From the NCBI GenBank assembly GCA_030645365.1, contig JAUSMB010000029.1, positions 1-46,856 on the forward strand: 46,856 bases of DNA. The letters are read 5' to 3'. The stretch is from Rugosibacter sp. (GTDB lineage: Bacteria > Pseudomonadota > Gammaproteobacteria > Burkholderiales > Rhodocyclaceae). The translations under genes were made by a program, and so were the position numbers. Position 1 is the stretch's first letter. Every line of letters starts with the position of its first letter. Under the pieces are notes generated by a model. It was given only the letters and a program-made list of their open reading frames with translations. It made no database searches and was not told the origin of the DNA. Below, piece after piece: positions 27,514-36,251 of this stretch.

Positions 27514-28290
27514 TCAGGCGCGCAGTTTATAGCCACGTTTTAGCGTGCTCAGGGTGATGAACGACAGAATCAAAAGACAACCCAAACCGACGAGAAAACT
27601 CATCCAGGGCGAAATGTCCGAGACACCAAAAAAGCCGTAGCGAAAACCGTCGATCATATAAAAAACAGGGTTCCAACGCGATACGTGTTGCCAGAAGGGT
27701 GGCAAAGAAGCAATGGAATAAAACACGCCAGACAAAAAAGTCAGCGGCAAAATCAAAAAATTCTGGAATGCTGCCAACTGATCATATTTTTCTGCCCAAA
27801 TACCCGCAATTAACCCCAGCGTGCCCATGACCGCGCCACCCAGCATCGCAAAAACCAGTATCCAGAGCGGAGCCGCGTAGCTCAGACTACCAAACCATGT
27901 GGTGACGACCAGCACCCCTGCCCCGACCACCAAACCACGTGCAACGGCGGCCAGCACATAGGCCGAAAAAAATTCGCTATGCGAAATAGGTGGCAGTAAT
28001 ACAAACACTAGATTACCTGTCACTTTTGACTGAATCAAAGAAGAAGACGTATTTGCAAATGCGTTTTGCAATACCGACATCATCACCAGACCCGGAACCA
28101 AAAACGAGGTATAGGGTACGCCATGCACTTCGACGTGGGAAGCCAGCACATGGGAAAAAATCAGCAAGTAAAGCAGAGCTGTCAATACAGGGGCGGCCAC
28201 GGTTTGTGCTGCCACTTTCCAGAAACGCAGCACTTCTTTATAAAACAGTGTAATGAAGCCGCGGCTGGGCTTGATGGATAAGCTGTTCAT
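27514..28290 (-). CDS. ABC-2 type exporter permease (YadH-like)
   Basis: This is a 258-residue integral membrane protein with six predicted helices and the ABC-2 permease signature region (LPLTFLSGVFYSIASLPPFWQHVSRWNP, split at the helix). It pairs with the ATP-binding protein encoded just upstream, whose stop overlaps its start (ATGA). The pair resembles E. coli YadGH, an exporter of unknown substrate. Its place between ibaG and the mla genes is common in Betaproteobacteria and suggests an envelope role, which is inference. Confidence 0.93.
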   Translation of the reverse strand: MNSLSIKPSRGFITLFYKEVLRFWKVAAQTVAAPVLTALLYLLIFSHVLASHVEVHGVPYTSFLVPGLVMMSVLQNAFANTSSSLIQSKVTGNLVFVLLPPISHSEFFSAYVLAAVARGLVVGAGVLVVTTWFGSLSYAAPLWILVFAMLGGAVMGTLGLIAGIWAEKYDQLAAFQNFLILPLTFLSGVFYSIASLPPFWQHVSRWNPVFYMIDGFRYGFFGVSDISPWMSFLVGLGCLLILSFITLSTLKRGYKLRA

Positions 28291-29243
28291 GCGGCGCGAA
28301 CTTGTTCGTGACTTTGCTCTTGCATCACACGGATAAAAACGTCTTCAAGATCGGGTTTGCCAATTTCCAGCTCATCAATCATGCAACCGGCATTGCGAAT
28401 ACGTGCCAACATAGGCTCGATCTCGTCGAAATGCGCAAAGGCACACGTCCACCAACCACTGGTGCAATCGTGCGTCGCATTCTCTTGCGTTATCCGTTCT
28501 TGCATCATGCCCAACTGGGCGGGCTTATCGCTCGCGGTACGCAACCGCAAGGTATGCGAAGAGAACCGGCTGAGCAGATTGCGTGTGGTATCCAGCGCAA
28601 CCACTTGACCAGCTTTGAGCATGGCAATACGCCCACAGAGACTTTCTGCTTCCTCCAAGTAATGCGTGGTGAGCACAATCGTGTGACCATCTTCATTGAG
28701 TCGCCGCACGAACTGCCACAAGGTTTGGCGCAACTCCACATCAACACCGGCAGTAGGCTCATCCAGCACAATCACTGGCGGTCGATGCACAAGCGCTTGA
28801 GCCACCAATACACGCCGCTTCATTCCCCCAGATAGCGTGCGCATATTGGCGTCGGCCTTGCTGGTTAAGTCAAGATTTTCGAGAATTTCATCGATCCATG
28901 CCCGACGTTGCCGACCCGGATCAATCCCATAGTATCCAGCTTGAATTTCAAGAGTTTCACGGACGCTGAAGAAGGGATCAAATACCAGCTCTTGAGGAAC
29001 AACGCCTAACTGACGACGAGCCTCCCGGTAATCAACTTCTACATCAAACCCCATGATCATCAAACGCCCTGAATCGGGACGGGATAATCCAGCAAGTGCA
29101 GAAATCAGCGTTGTTTTTCCCGCACCGTTAGGCCCAAGCAGACCAAAGAATTCGCCGGGCTGTATTGCGAGATCAACGCCATTGAGTGCGTGAACCGAGC
29201 CAAAACGTTTATATACCTGCTCAATACAGATGGCAGCGGTCAT
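28287..29243 (-). CDS. ABC exporter ATP-binding protein (YadG-like)
   Basis: This 318-residue ATPase has Walker A GPNGAGKTT, the Q-loop region QLGVVPQELVFDP, signature LSGGMKRR, Walker B VIVLDEPTAGVD and the switch His in VLTTHYLEEAE. The C-terminal extension (about 230-318) is typical of DrrA/YadG-type exporters. It couples with the permease downstream. MlaB is encoded 41 bp upstream. Confidence 0.95.
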   Translation of the reverse strand: MTAAICIEQVYKRFGSVHALNGVDLAIQPGEFFGLLGPNGAGKTTLISALAGLSRPDSGRLMIMGFDVEVDYREARRQLGVVPQELVFDPFFSVRETLEIQAGYYGIDPGRQRRAWIDEILENLDLTSKADANMRTLSGGMKRRVLVAQALVHRPPVIVLDEPTAGVDVELRQTLWQFVRRLNEDGHTIVLTTHYLEEAESLCGRIAMLKAGQVVALDTTRNLLSRFSSHTLRLRTASDKPAQLGMMQERITQENATHDCTSGWWTCAFAHFDEIEPMLARIRNAGCMIDELEIGKPDLEDVFIRVMQEQSHEQVRAA

Positions 29244-29284
29244 AACAAAATAAATACGGGAATGAGGCCCACGCGAATGCGCGG

Positions 29285-29575
29285 TCAGTGTTGCGGCAGC
29301 AAGTCGACAACGTCGTATACAGCTGCCAAGCTTACAAAGCTCGGGGGAAGGTTCGTAAGTCGAATCGATTTGCCATTAAGCTTCGCGGCACGCATCCAGC
29401 CAAAAACAACTGCCAACAGGGATGAATCGACTGACGTCACGCTAGCCAAGTCAAACTCTGCAACAGGCAGCTTGCTCGCTGATAACGCAGCCTCACCCTC
29501 AGCAAGCAATGTTGCAGCACCAGCTACCGTAACTGGACCGGAAACTTCTATACGACCATCGGTGATGCAAATCAT
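29285..29575 (-). CDS. mlaB: STAS-domain protein MlaB
   Basis: MlaB is the small cytoplasmic STAS subunit that stabilises the MlaFE transporter. The 96 residues show the STAS fold with the switch-helix region LASVTSVDSSLLAVVFGWMR. The start overlaps the mlaC stop (ATGA). Sequence conservation in MlaB is low, so the name relies on both fold and operon position. Confidence 0.9.
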   Translation of the reverse strand: MICITDGRIEVSGPVTVAGAATLLAEGEAALSASKLPVAEFDLASVTSVDSSLLAVVFGWMRAAKLNGKSIRLTNLPPSFVSLAAVYDVVDLLPQH

Positions 29576-30189
29576 TTTTTGATAGCGACAGTATCGCCAG
29601 ACTTGTTCTTCGTTTGCAATGCTTTCAGCAATCCATCAATCCCTGAATTGCGCACCTCACTGGCAAAGGACTCACGATAATTCGTCACCAGGCTAATACC
29701 TGCGACTTCTATATCGTAGATTTTCCAGCCGGTAGTACCTTTTTGTAAATAGTAATCAAGCTGAATCGACTTGGCACCCGGTTGTTTGATTTCAGAGCGC
29801 ACTTTGACATCGGTTTCACCAGCTTTCAGTGCCAGAGGTTTGATATCAATTGTCTGGTTCTTATATTCAGTCAGGGCTCTTGAATAGGTACGGACCAGCA
29901 ATATCTGGAATTCATTCGCTAATGCTTTTTGCTGTTCAGTATTTGCCTGGCGCCAGTCACGTCCTAATGCCAACCGGGTCATGTGTAAAAAATCAAAATT
30001 GGGCGCAATTTTTCTTTCTACCAGATCCGCCGCTTTTTTAGTATTGCCCGACTGAATATCCCTATCGGCACGAACGATTTCCAATACTTCGCCACTGACA
30101 GACTTGATCAGCGCATCTGGCGCCATATCATTGGCCATTACGATAGTAGCAAACAAAATACTACTGAAAAACGCCACAACAGATTTCAT
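29572..30189 (-). CDS. mlaC: Periplasmic phospholipid-binding protein MlaC
   Basis: MlaC carries phospholipids across the periplasm between MlaA and the inner-membrane MlaFEDB complex. The 205-residue protein has a signal peptide (MKSVVAFFSSILFATIVMA) and the family segments APNFDFLHMTRLALGRDWR, LLVRTYSRAL and YYLQKGTTGWKIYDIEVAGISL, split here. An AGGAT site precedes the start. It is downstream of mlaA by 42 bp. Confidence 0.95.
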   Translation of the reverse strand: MKSVVAFFSSILFATIVMANDMAPDALIKSVSGEVLEIVRADRDIQSGNTKKAADLVERKIAPNFDFLHMTRLALGRDWRQANTEQQKALANEFQILLVRTYSRALTEYKNQTIDIKPLALKAGETDVKVRSEIKQPGAKSIQLDYYLQKGTTGWKIYDIEVAGISLVTNYRESFASEVRNSGIDGLLKALQTKNKSGDTVAIKK

Positions 30190-30231
30190 CGGATGATCCT
30201 ATACGGAAATTAATTGTTCAGAAAACCAGCT

Positions 30232-30945
30232 TTACTGACTCTCTGCTTCTCGCGGCGCATTGCCGTCATGAATCAAGCTGCGACGACGCTGTAGATAAGC
30301 ATCTCTAACATAAGAGTATTTATCCAGCGCAGCCTCTTCAATGACTTTATCAGCCGGCAACAGGTCTGCACGATTATTAACTAAACGCACTGCGGCCAAG
30401 GTGTTACGCGTTGGCACATGATCCAGATTCGCAACCGGATCAGCCGCAACATCAAGCACCAATCCAGCTGTATCGCGAACAGTGCGCGGCCCAAATACCG
30501 GAACAACGACATAAGCACCGCTACCCACGCCCCAACGGCCAAACGTCTGACCGAAGTCTTCATCATGCTTTTCCAAGCCCATATTGGACGCGACATCCAA
30601 AACACCTAACAGACCAATCGTCGAATTAACTGCGACACGACCAAAATCACTCACACCTGCTGTCAGTTTGCCTTGCAGTAAATTATTCACACCCACGAAC
30701 ACATCAGCAACGTTGCCAAAAAAATTAGTTACCCCCGTGCGCACAGGATTCGGCAGAACCGCGTCGTAACCTTTAGCAACCGGTTTCAAGACCACCTTAT
30801 CCAGTCCGTCATTGAAGGAAAACACTGCCCGATTAAAACCCTCAATCGGATCTTTAGTTTCACCTGATGTGGCGCAACCTGTGGTCAACCCTGCCACCAA
30901 GAACATCAGCGCAACAGATTTGACACGCACAGACAATGTTTTCAT
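30232..30945 (-). CDS. mlaA: Outer-membrane lipoprotein MlaA (VacJ)
   Basis: MlaA sits in the outer membrane with a porin and removes phospholipids from the outer leaflet. The 237 residues begin with a lipoprotein signal ending in the lipobox LTTGC. They carry the family block DPIEGFNRAVFSFND, GVTNFFGNVADVFVGVNNLLQG, split here, FGQTFGRWGVGSGAYVVVPVFGP and DPVANLDHV. In E. coli mlaA is encoded elsewhere; here it is inside the operon between mlaD and mlaC, a common betaproteobacterial arrangement. Confidence 0.96.
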   Translation of the reverse strand: MKTLSVRVKSVALMFLVAGLTTGCATSGETKDPIEGFNRAVFSFNDGLDKVVLKPVAKGYDAVLPNPVRTGVTNFFGNVADVFVGVNNLLQGKLTAGVSDFGRVAVNSTIGLLGVLDVASNMGLEKHDEDFGQTFGRWGVGSGAYVVVPVFGPRTVRDTAGLVLDVAADPVANLDHVPTRNTLAAVRLVNNRADLLPADKVIEEAALDKYSYVRDAYLQRRRSLIHDGNAPREAESQ

Positions 30946-30971
30946 TTTAGTTTCCCGTAAAAAAATAATAA

Positions 30972-31451
30972 TTACTCTTTGCTGCTACCAGTACCGTCCT
31001 CGGCTGCTTTGCTGAACATGAATTGGCTGATCAGCTTCTCAAGCACGACAGCCGATTGTGTTTTTTTAATTACATCGCCTGACTTTAACATATCGGTGTC
31101 ACCACCTGGCTCAAACCCAATGTACTGCTCACCTAGCAATCCCGAGGTATTAATAGTGGCAAACGTATCACGTGGAAAGCGATAGCGGGTATCAAGTTGC
31201 ATTTTTACAACAGCCTGATACGCCTCTGGATCAAACCGGATTTCGGAAATCCGGCCAACAACAACGCCCGCACTTTTCACAGGCGCGCGGACTTTTAGGC
31301 CACCAATATTGTCGAATTTGGCCTCAATCACATAGGTTTCCCCACTCCCTGACGTGGCAAGATTTCCCACCTTCAACGCCAAAAAAAGCAACGCAGCCAA
31401 TCCAAGCGCCACAAAAAAACCAACCCAAAGATCGATCGTAGTACGAGTCAT
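30972..31451 (-). CDS. mlaD: MCE-domain lipid-transport protein MlaD
   Basis: MlaD forms a membrane-anchored hexameric ring that receives lipids from MlaC. The 159-residue protein has one N-terminal helix (TTIDLWVGFFVALGLAALLFLAL, split at the anchor) and one MCE domain with FDNIGGLKVRAPVKSAGVVVGRI, split, and TSGLLGEQYIGFEPGG. A GGGGC element precedes the start, one base past the mlaE stop. Confidence 0.96.
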   Translation of the reverse strand: MTRTTIDLWVGFFVALGLAALLFLALKVGNLATSGSGETYVIEAKFDNIGGLKVRAPVKSAGVVVGRISEIRFDPEAYQAVVKMQLDTRYRFPRDTFATINTSGLLGEQYIGFEPGGDTDMLKSGDVIKKTQSAVVLEKLISQFMFSKAAEDGTGSSKE

Positions 31452-31452
31452 G

Positions 31453-32277
31453 TCATGCCCCTGTAAACATGAAGGCGGTAAGAATAAAATCGGCAGCCAA
31501 AATAGCTAACGACGACGTTACAACAGTGCGCGTAGTTGCGCGCGAAACACCTTCGGCCGTAGGATCCGCGTCATAGCCCTCAAACACGGCAACCCAACTA
31601 ACAATAACGCCAAAGACAAAGCTTTTAATCACCCCATTCAGAATATCCTTCTGAAAATCAACCGATGCCTGCATTTGTGACCAGAACGAACCTTCATCGA
31701 CGCCGATCAGCTTCACCCCAACCAGATAGCCACCCAAAATACCCATGGCTGAAAACAAAGCAGCCAGAATCGGCATGGAAACCACCCCGCCCCAGAACCG
31801 TGGAGCAACGACACGCGCTATCGGATTTACCGCCATCATCTCCATTGCAGACAATTGTTCGGTCGCCTTCATCAGGCCAATTTCTGCCGTAATCGCCGAC
31901 CCTGCCCTGCTTGCAAACAGCAGCGCTGCAACAACGGGGCCCAACTCACGCACGAGTGACAAAGCCACCAGAATACCCAGCGCTTCTGTTGAGCCATAGC
32001 GTTGCAGTGTGTCATAGCCTTGCAGTCCAAGAACCATACCGACAAACAACCCCGACACCAAAATAATGATGAGGGATAAAACACCTGAGAAATAAATCTC
32101 ACGTAACGTCAAGTTAAGGCGTCGGAAGGCTGTTCCTGATTGCAAAAAGATAGCAACAAAAAAACGCGCCGCAAAACCCAGCCGGAAAATTCGTTTGGTG
32201 ACCGTATTACCCAAGTACTGTAAAAACTGCGCAACCTTCGATCCAGTCTTATAAGCCTTATCCACGATACACCGCAC
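31453..32277 (-). CDS. mlaE: Lipid-transport permease MlaE
   Basis: MlaE is the inner-membrane permease of the Mla system. Landmarks are the amphipathic [26 protein letters not shown], split at the helix, [25 protein letters not shown], split, and [17 protein letters not shown]. The 274-residue version given here starts at GTG 32277 and overlaps the mlaF end by 20 bp. GTG at 32265 is also possible, and there is no good ATG nearby. It is followed directly by mlaD. Confidence 0.94.
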   Translation of the reverse strand: MRCIVDKAYKTGSKVAQFLQYLGNTVTKRIFRLGFAARFFVAIFLQSGTAFRRLNLTLREIYFSGVLSLIIILVSGLFVGMVLGLQGYDTLQRYGSTEALGILVALSLVRELGPVVAALLFASRAGSAITAEIGLMKATEQLSAMEMMAVNPIARVVAPRFWGGVVSMPILAALFSAMGILGGYLVGVKLIGVDEGSFWSQMQASVDFQKDILNGVIKSFVFGVIVSWVAVFEGYDADPTAEGVSRATTRTVVTSSLAILAADFILTAFMFTGA

Positions 32278-33076
32278 TTTCCATCAACTGCTCGCCATAG
32301 GTTTTTTTCGCTGGGTAGTGGAATGGCACAGGGCCATCTGCCTCACCCCAAACAAATTGGTGCACATAGGATGTTTTTGAGTTTTTTATCTCTTCGGCTG
32401 TTCCCTCGGCAACAATCTTCCCTTCAGAGACAAAATAGACATAATCGACAATCTTCAAGGATTCCTGCACATCATGCGTCACCACGATGCTGCTCGCGCC
32501 TAAAGCGTCATTCAATTTGCGAATCAGATCCCCCACGATAGATAAAGAAATAGGGTCAAGGCCGGCAAATGGTTCGTCATACATGATGAGCATGGGATCA
32601 AGCGCTATAGCGCGCGCCAATGCAACTCGCCGAGCCATACCACCGGAAAGCTCAGTTGGCATCAGATTGTGCGCCCCGCGCAAACCCACGGCATGCAGTT
32701 TCATCAGCACCAAATCACGAATCATCGCTTCGGGCAAATCGGTGTGCTCACGCATCTGGAAAGCAATGTTGTCGAACACCGACATATCGGTGAACAAGGC
32801 GCCAAACTGAAACAGCATGCCCATACGCCGACGCAGCGCATACAGCTGTTTAGCATCAAGCTCATGCACAACCTGCCCCGCCACCTTTACAGAACCGGAT
32901 GTCGGCTTGAGTTGACCACCAATCAAGCGCAGCGTAGTGGTTTTGCCACAACCCGAACTGCCCATGATCGCAACAACCTTGCCACGAGGAATCGTGATGT
33001 TGATTCCGCTAAGTATCGTGCGCGTATCGTAAGAGAAGTTGAGATCCCGAATTTCAACCAAGGGTTCTTGTGGCAT
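32258..33076 (-). CDS. mlaF: Lipid-transport ATP-binding protein MlaF
   Basis: MlaF is the ATPase that drives MlaE. Walker [18 protein letters not shown], signature [16 protein letters not shown] and Walker [14 protein letters not shown] are clear, as is the C-terminal tail typical of MlaF. I start at 33076 (272 residues, [17 protein letters not shown]), where homology begins. ATG at 33124 or 33187 would add an unsupported N-terminus, and no start has a strong ribosome-binding site. It is the first gene of the mlaFEDACB operon and is divergent from the sigma-54 regulator. Confidence 0.95.
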   Translation of the reverse strand: MPQEPLVEIRDLNFSYDTRTILSGINITIPRGKVVAIMGSSGCGKTTTLRLIGGQLKPTSGSVKVAGQVVHELDAKQLYALRRRMGMLFQFGALFTDMSVFDNIAFQMREHTDLPEAMIRDLVLMKLHAVGLRGAHNLMPTELSGGMARRVALARAIALDPMLIMYDEPFAGLDPISLSIVGDLIRKLNDALGASSIVVTHDVQESLKIVDYVYFVSEGKIVAEGTAEEIKNSKTSYVHQFVWGEADGPVPFHYPAKKTYGEQLMESAVYRG

Positions 33077-33198
33077 AGGATAAGTTGGGAAAAACGTGGG
33101 TTCAGGTCGTTTGAAGCGCGCCATTGTAGCAGAATCATTCTCTCGAATTAAGGCGTCCAGTCGAAGAAAAAGTAGCGTAAATACCACTCACACAGGTC

Positions 33199-33226
33199 TT
33201 TGCCCCTCTGATCTTTAGCCTATGAT
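33199..33226 (+). promoter_or_regulatory. Candidate sigma-70 promoter for the response-regulator gene
   Basis: A -35-like TTTGCC and a -10-like TATGAT are separated by 16 bp and end 29 bp before the GTG start. The -10 is good and the -35 poor. It is a prediction from sequence only. Confidence 0.3.
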
Positions 33227-33255
33227 TCCCACGATAAATAGGTATTGGACATCCT

Positions 33256-34704
33256 GTGGCCGCACCAAAAGACAAACCTGTCATATTGCTCGTTGATGAC
33301 GACCCGCTCATCAGTGATACCTTGGGATACTTCCTGGGCCGCGATTACACCGTGCTGACCGCAAGTCGGCGCAAAGAAGCAATCACCCTGTTACGACAAG
33401 CAGAGTCAGCACCCGCCGTCGCATTGATAGATCTTGGCCTGCCCCCGACACCCCATGCTCCGGATGAAGGTTTCGCCCTGATCGCTGCAATTCTTGCGCA
33501 TTCTCCTCACATCCGGATTATCGTTCTCTCGGGTCAAAGCGAAGAAGCCAACGCCCGTCATGCACGCGCCCTGGGTGCCACCGAGTTCGTTTCCAAACCA
33601 GCGAGCCCGGAAGAAATACTTGAGCTGATTCAGCATGTTCTCTCGTTCAACGACAGCGCCACCCAAATAGAAAATGGCCTGGTGGGCAATAGCACCGCGA
33701 TGCAAAACCTGCGAGCGCAAATCAAACAATTTGCCCCCTCGCCTTTTCCGGTATTAATAGAGGGCGAGTCAGGCAGCGGCAAAGAACTCGTCGCCTCAGG
33801 CTTGCACCGATACGCAAAGCGCACCAATGAACCCTACTTGACTTTGAATTGCGCCGCTATCTCGCCTCATCTGATGGAAGCCACATTATTCGGGCATGGC
33901 AAAGGAGCTTTTACTGGTGCAACCGGTGCGCGCTCAGGCTATTTTGAAGATGCTGCAGGCGGCACCCTGTTTCTGGACGAAATTGGCGAGCTGCCACTCG
34001 AGCTGCAACCCAAATTATTGCGCGTGCTGGAAAACAATGAGTTTCAGCGGATTGGCGAAACACACTCCCGCCATACTGCCGCACGCATTGTGGCTGCCAC
34101 AAATCGGGATTTAAAAAAAGAGGTGCGCGAAGGGCGATTCCGTGCCGACTTGTATCACCGGCTGTCAGTGTTCACCATTAACGTTCCGCCTGTACGCGAG
34201 CTGGGCGCTGACCGGCTGCAACTGTTTGAGCACTTTTGTACGCTGTACAGCACACAGACGGGCTTTCCTGCATTTCAGTTGAATCAAAAAACGACAGAGC
34301 GCCTGTTGGCTTACTCGTTTCCGGGCAACGTGCGTGAATTACGCAACATTGTCATTCGCCTGATCACCAAACACGCGGGCAAAATCCTGACACTGCCTGA
34401 ACTCGAAGCCGAGCTGGACATTGCTGGCGCGGCGAGCATTGCCGCGGTATCCGCCGTATCGCCAGCGCCGACTTTTGCTACCAGCGCCGAGCTCGTCGCC
34501 TATGCCCTGCGTGAATTAAAAACACAACATGAGTTCAGCCTTGACGCCACCTTACGACACTGGGAGGAAGCCTATATTGAGGCTGCCCGCCAATTAGCAC
34601 ATGACAATTTAAGTCAAGTCGCTCGTCTTTTAGGCATTAATCGCACGACACTCTATAACCGCATCGACGCGCTCGGCCGCGCCAAGCGTCCACCCTCACA
34701 GTAG
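33256..34704 (+). CDS. Sigma-54-dependent response regulator (PrsR-like), next to the MSHA operon
   Basis: This NtrC-type regulator of 482 residues starts at GTG. The receiver domain (about 8-130) has LLVDDDPLIS, the phospho-acceptor Asp in ALIDLGLPP and Lys in FVSKPASP. The AAA+ domain (about 140-390) has Walker A GESGSGKE, the sigma-54 contact loop GAFTGAT and the arginine-finger region FPGNVRELRN. The C-terminal Fis-type helix-turn-helix is NLSQVARLLGINRTTLYNRI. The receiver resembles PEP-CTERM-associated PrsR, with its long loop after DLGLPP. Its position 22 bp before mshM suggests control of the pilus operon. No histidine kinase gene is in view. A dispersed repeat copy lies in the linker before the DNA-binding domain. 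Confidence 0.93.
   Translation: MAAPKDKPVILLVDDDPLISDTLGYFLGRDYTVLTASRRKEAITLLRQAESAPAVALIDLGLPPTPHAPDEGFALIAAILAHSPHIRIIVLSGQSEEANARHARALGATEFVSKPASPEEILELIQHVLSFNDSATQIENGLVGNSTAMQNLRAQIKQFAPSPFPVLIEGESGSGKELVASGLHRYAKRTNEPYLTLNCAAISPHLMEATLFGHGKGAFTGATGARSGYFEDAAGGTLFLDEIGELPLELQPKLLRVLENNEFQRIGETHSRHTAARIVAATNRDLKKEVREGRFRADLYHRLSVFTINVPPVRELGADRLQLFEHFCTLYSTQTGFPAFQLNQKTTERLLAYSFPGNVRELRNIVIRLITKHAGKILTLPELEAELDIAGAASIAAVSAVSPAPTFATSAELVAYALRELKTQHEFSLDATLRHWEEAYIEAARQLAHDNLSQVARLLGINRTTLYNRIDALGRAKRPPSQ
34451..34476 (-). repeat. Dispersed repeat copy in the sigma-54 regulator gene
   Basis: On the minus strand this site reads AAAAGTCGGCGCTGGCGAT followed by ACGGCGG, and is the copy closest to the consensus. 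It is antisense to the gene and is read as AVSPAPTF in the flexible linker between the AAA+ and DNA-binding domains. Confidence 0.88.
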
Positions 34705-34726
34705 CGACAGGAGCTTTAACCACTCT

Positions 34727-36145
34727 ATGTATCTGGAACACTTCGGCCTCACCGAGCCCCCTTTCCGCATCACACCGCACACGGATTTTTTCTTTGACGG
34801 CGCGAATCGCGGTGCCACGCTGGATGCCCTCTTGTATGCCATCACCCACGACGAAGGCATCGTTAAAATCAGCGGTGAAGTCGGTAGCGGTAAAACCATG
34901 CTGTGCCGCGTACTCATAGAACGCCTGCCTGAAAAAGTCACTATCATTTACTTGGCCAACCCTTCGTTGGCGCGCGAGGACATTCTGTACGCCATTGCGG
35001 ATGAACTCCGTCTGCCGCTACCCGACAATGCCAGAAGTTCCCTCGTTCTGCGCACCCTGCAAGACCACCTGATCACCTCCTTTAGCGAAGGTCGCCAAGT
35101 GGTCGTGCTTATCGACGAAGCCCATGCGATGCCCGTAGAAACGCTGGAAGAAATTCGCCTGTTATCCAACCTCGAAGCGAATCGCCACAAACTGCTCCAG
35201 CTCGTGCTCTTTGGCCAGCCCGAACTGAACGATATCCTGGCCCGCCCCGATATGCGTCAGCTCAAAGAGCGCATCACCCATAACTTTAGGCTGGAACCTC
35301 TGATGCGTGAGGATATCGCCAGCTACCTTAATTTTCGCATGCGCGCAGCAGGCTATCGCGGCCCCAGTGTCTTTACCCCAGTGGCAGTAAAAATGATCGC
35401 GCGCACCTCACATGGCCTCACCCGCCGCATCAACATTCTGGCTGACAAGGCACTGCTTGCCGCATTCGCCACCAACAGCCATCAGGTCGGTGCCAAAGAA
35501 GCGCAAGCCGCCATCCGCGACTGCGAATTCAGCCAAGCCACCCATGTCAACAAAAACCTGCGCAAAAAAATTGTCATGCTCACCATCTGCGGATTGGCGC
35601 TCAGCACACTCGCTGCCGCTACCTGGCTGCTGTTCACCAAGCAAAGCGCAACACCGCACCGACTTGCCCCCGCATCACAACCAATAGTCCCACCAAGCTC
35701 ACCCAAGGAGGCGTCACCAGCCACTACGCCTGCGCCGACCACATTGATGCCAGCTGCGGTACCCACCGCACCAATGACGGCCGTACCAAAACCCATGCTC
35801 GCCACCACCCTGCCATCATCAGCCTCACCACTCGTCCAAGAGCGGCTGGAAGCCGGACAACGCTGGCTTGAGCAGGTACCAAACGACCACTGGTTTATCC
35901 AGTTGCTGGCGACAGACGCCAACCAGCATGCACAAGTGGAAAATTTCTTGCGCAAAGCGGCAAACAACCAACTCGACATGGATAAGCTCCGTGTCTATTC
36001 CTCATCGTTGAGCGGCAAGTTGCGGGTGGGCATAATCTATGGCGACTATCCAACCAGGCTTGCCGCTACCGCAGCAATCGGCCAATTACCCTTGGCGCTG
36101 CGCAAAACCAAACCCTATCCACGTCAGGTCATCCGCCTGAGGTAA
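34727..36145 (+). CDS. mshM: MSHA biogenesis ATPase MshM (ExeA/GspA-like)
   Basis: This 472-residue protein begins MYLEHFGLTEPPFRITP, the ExeA/MshM opening. The AAA domain has Walker A GEVGSGKT (about 50-57) and Walker B VVVLIDEAHAM (about 125-135). A single membrane helix follows (about 282-303), then a Pro/Ala/Thr-rich linker and a SPOR-like periplasmic domain (about 390-472). ExeA-type proteins help insert or position the secretin through peptidoglycan binding, which fits a gene just upstream of the secretin gene. It is 22 bp from the regulator. Confidence 0.85.
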   Translation: MYLEHFGLTEPPFRITPHTDFFFDGANRGATLDALLYAITHDEGIVKISGEVGSGKTMLCRVLIERLPEKVTIIYLANPSLAREDILYAIADELRLPLPDNARSSLVLRTLQDHLITSFSEGRQVVVLIDEAHAMPVETLEEIRLLSNLEANRHKLLQLVLFGQPELNDILARPDMRQLKERITHNFRLEPLMREDIASYLNFRMRAAGYRGPSVFTPVAVKMIARTSHGLTRRINILADKALLAAFATNSHQVGAKEAQAAIRDCEFSQATHVNKNLRKKIVMLTICGLALSTLAAATWLLFTKQSATPHRLAPASQPIVPPSSPKEASPATTPAPTTLMPAAVPTAPMTAVPKPMLATTLPSSASPLVQERLEAGQRWLEQVPNDHWFIQLLATDANQHAQVENFLRKAANNQLDMDKLRVYSSSLSGKLRVGIIYGDYPTRLAATAAIGQLPLALRKTKPYPRQVIRLR

Positions 36146-36251
36146 GGCGAACAAGCATGCAATACCGAAGGTCATCCATCAATAAAATCATTGGCTTGCA
36201 ATGTAAACATAATGTTAGAATTCCTTCGTTGATCACTGATCGGAGAACCAC

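Noticed and set aside
36191..36221. Possible -35/-10 pair before mshL
   Set aside because: TTGGCT and TAGAAT are 19 bp apart and no arrangement gives a good spacing, so I do not call a promoter.
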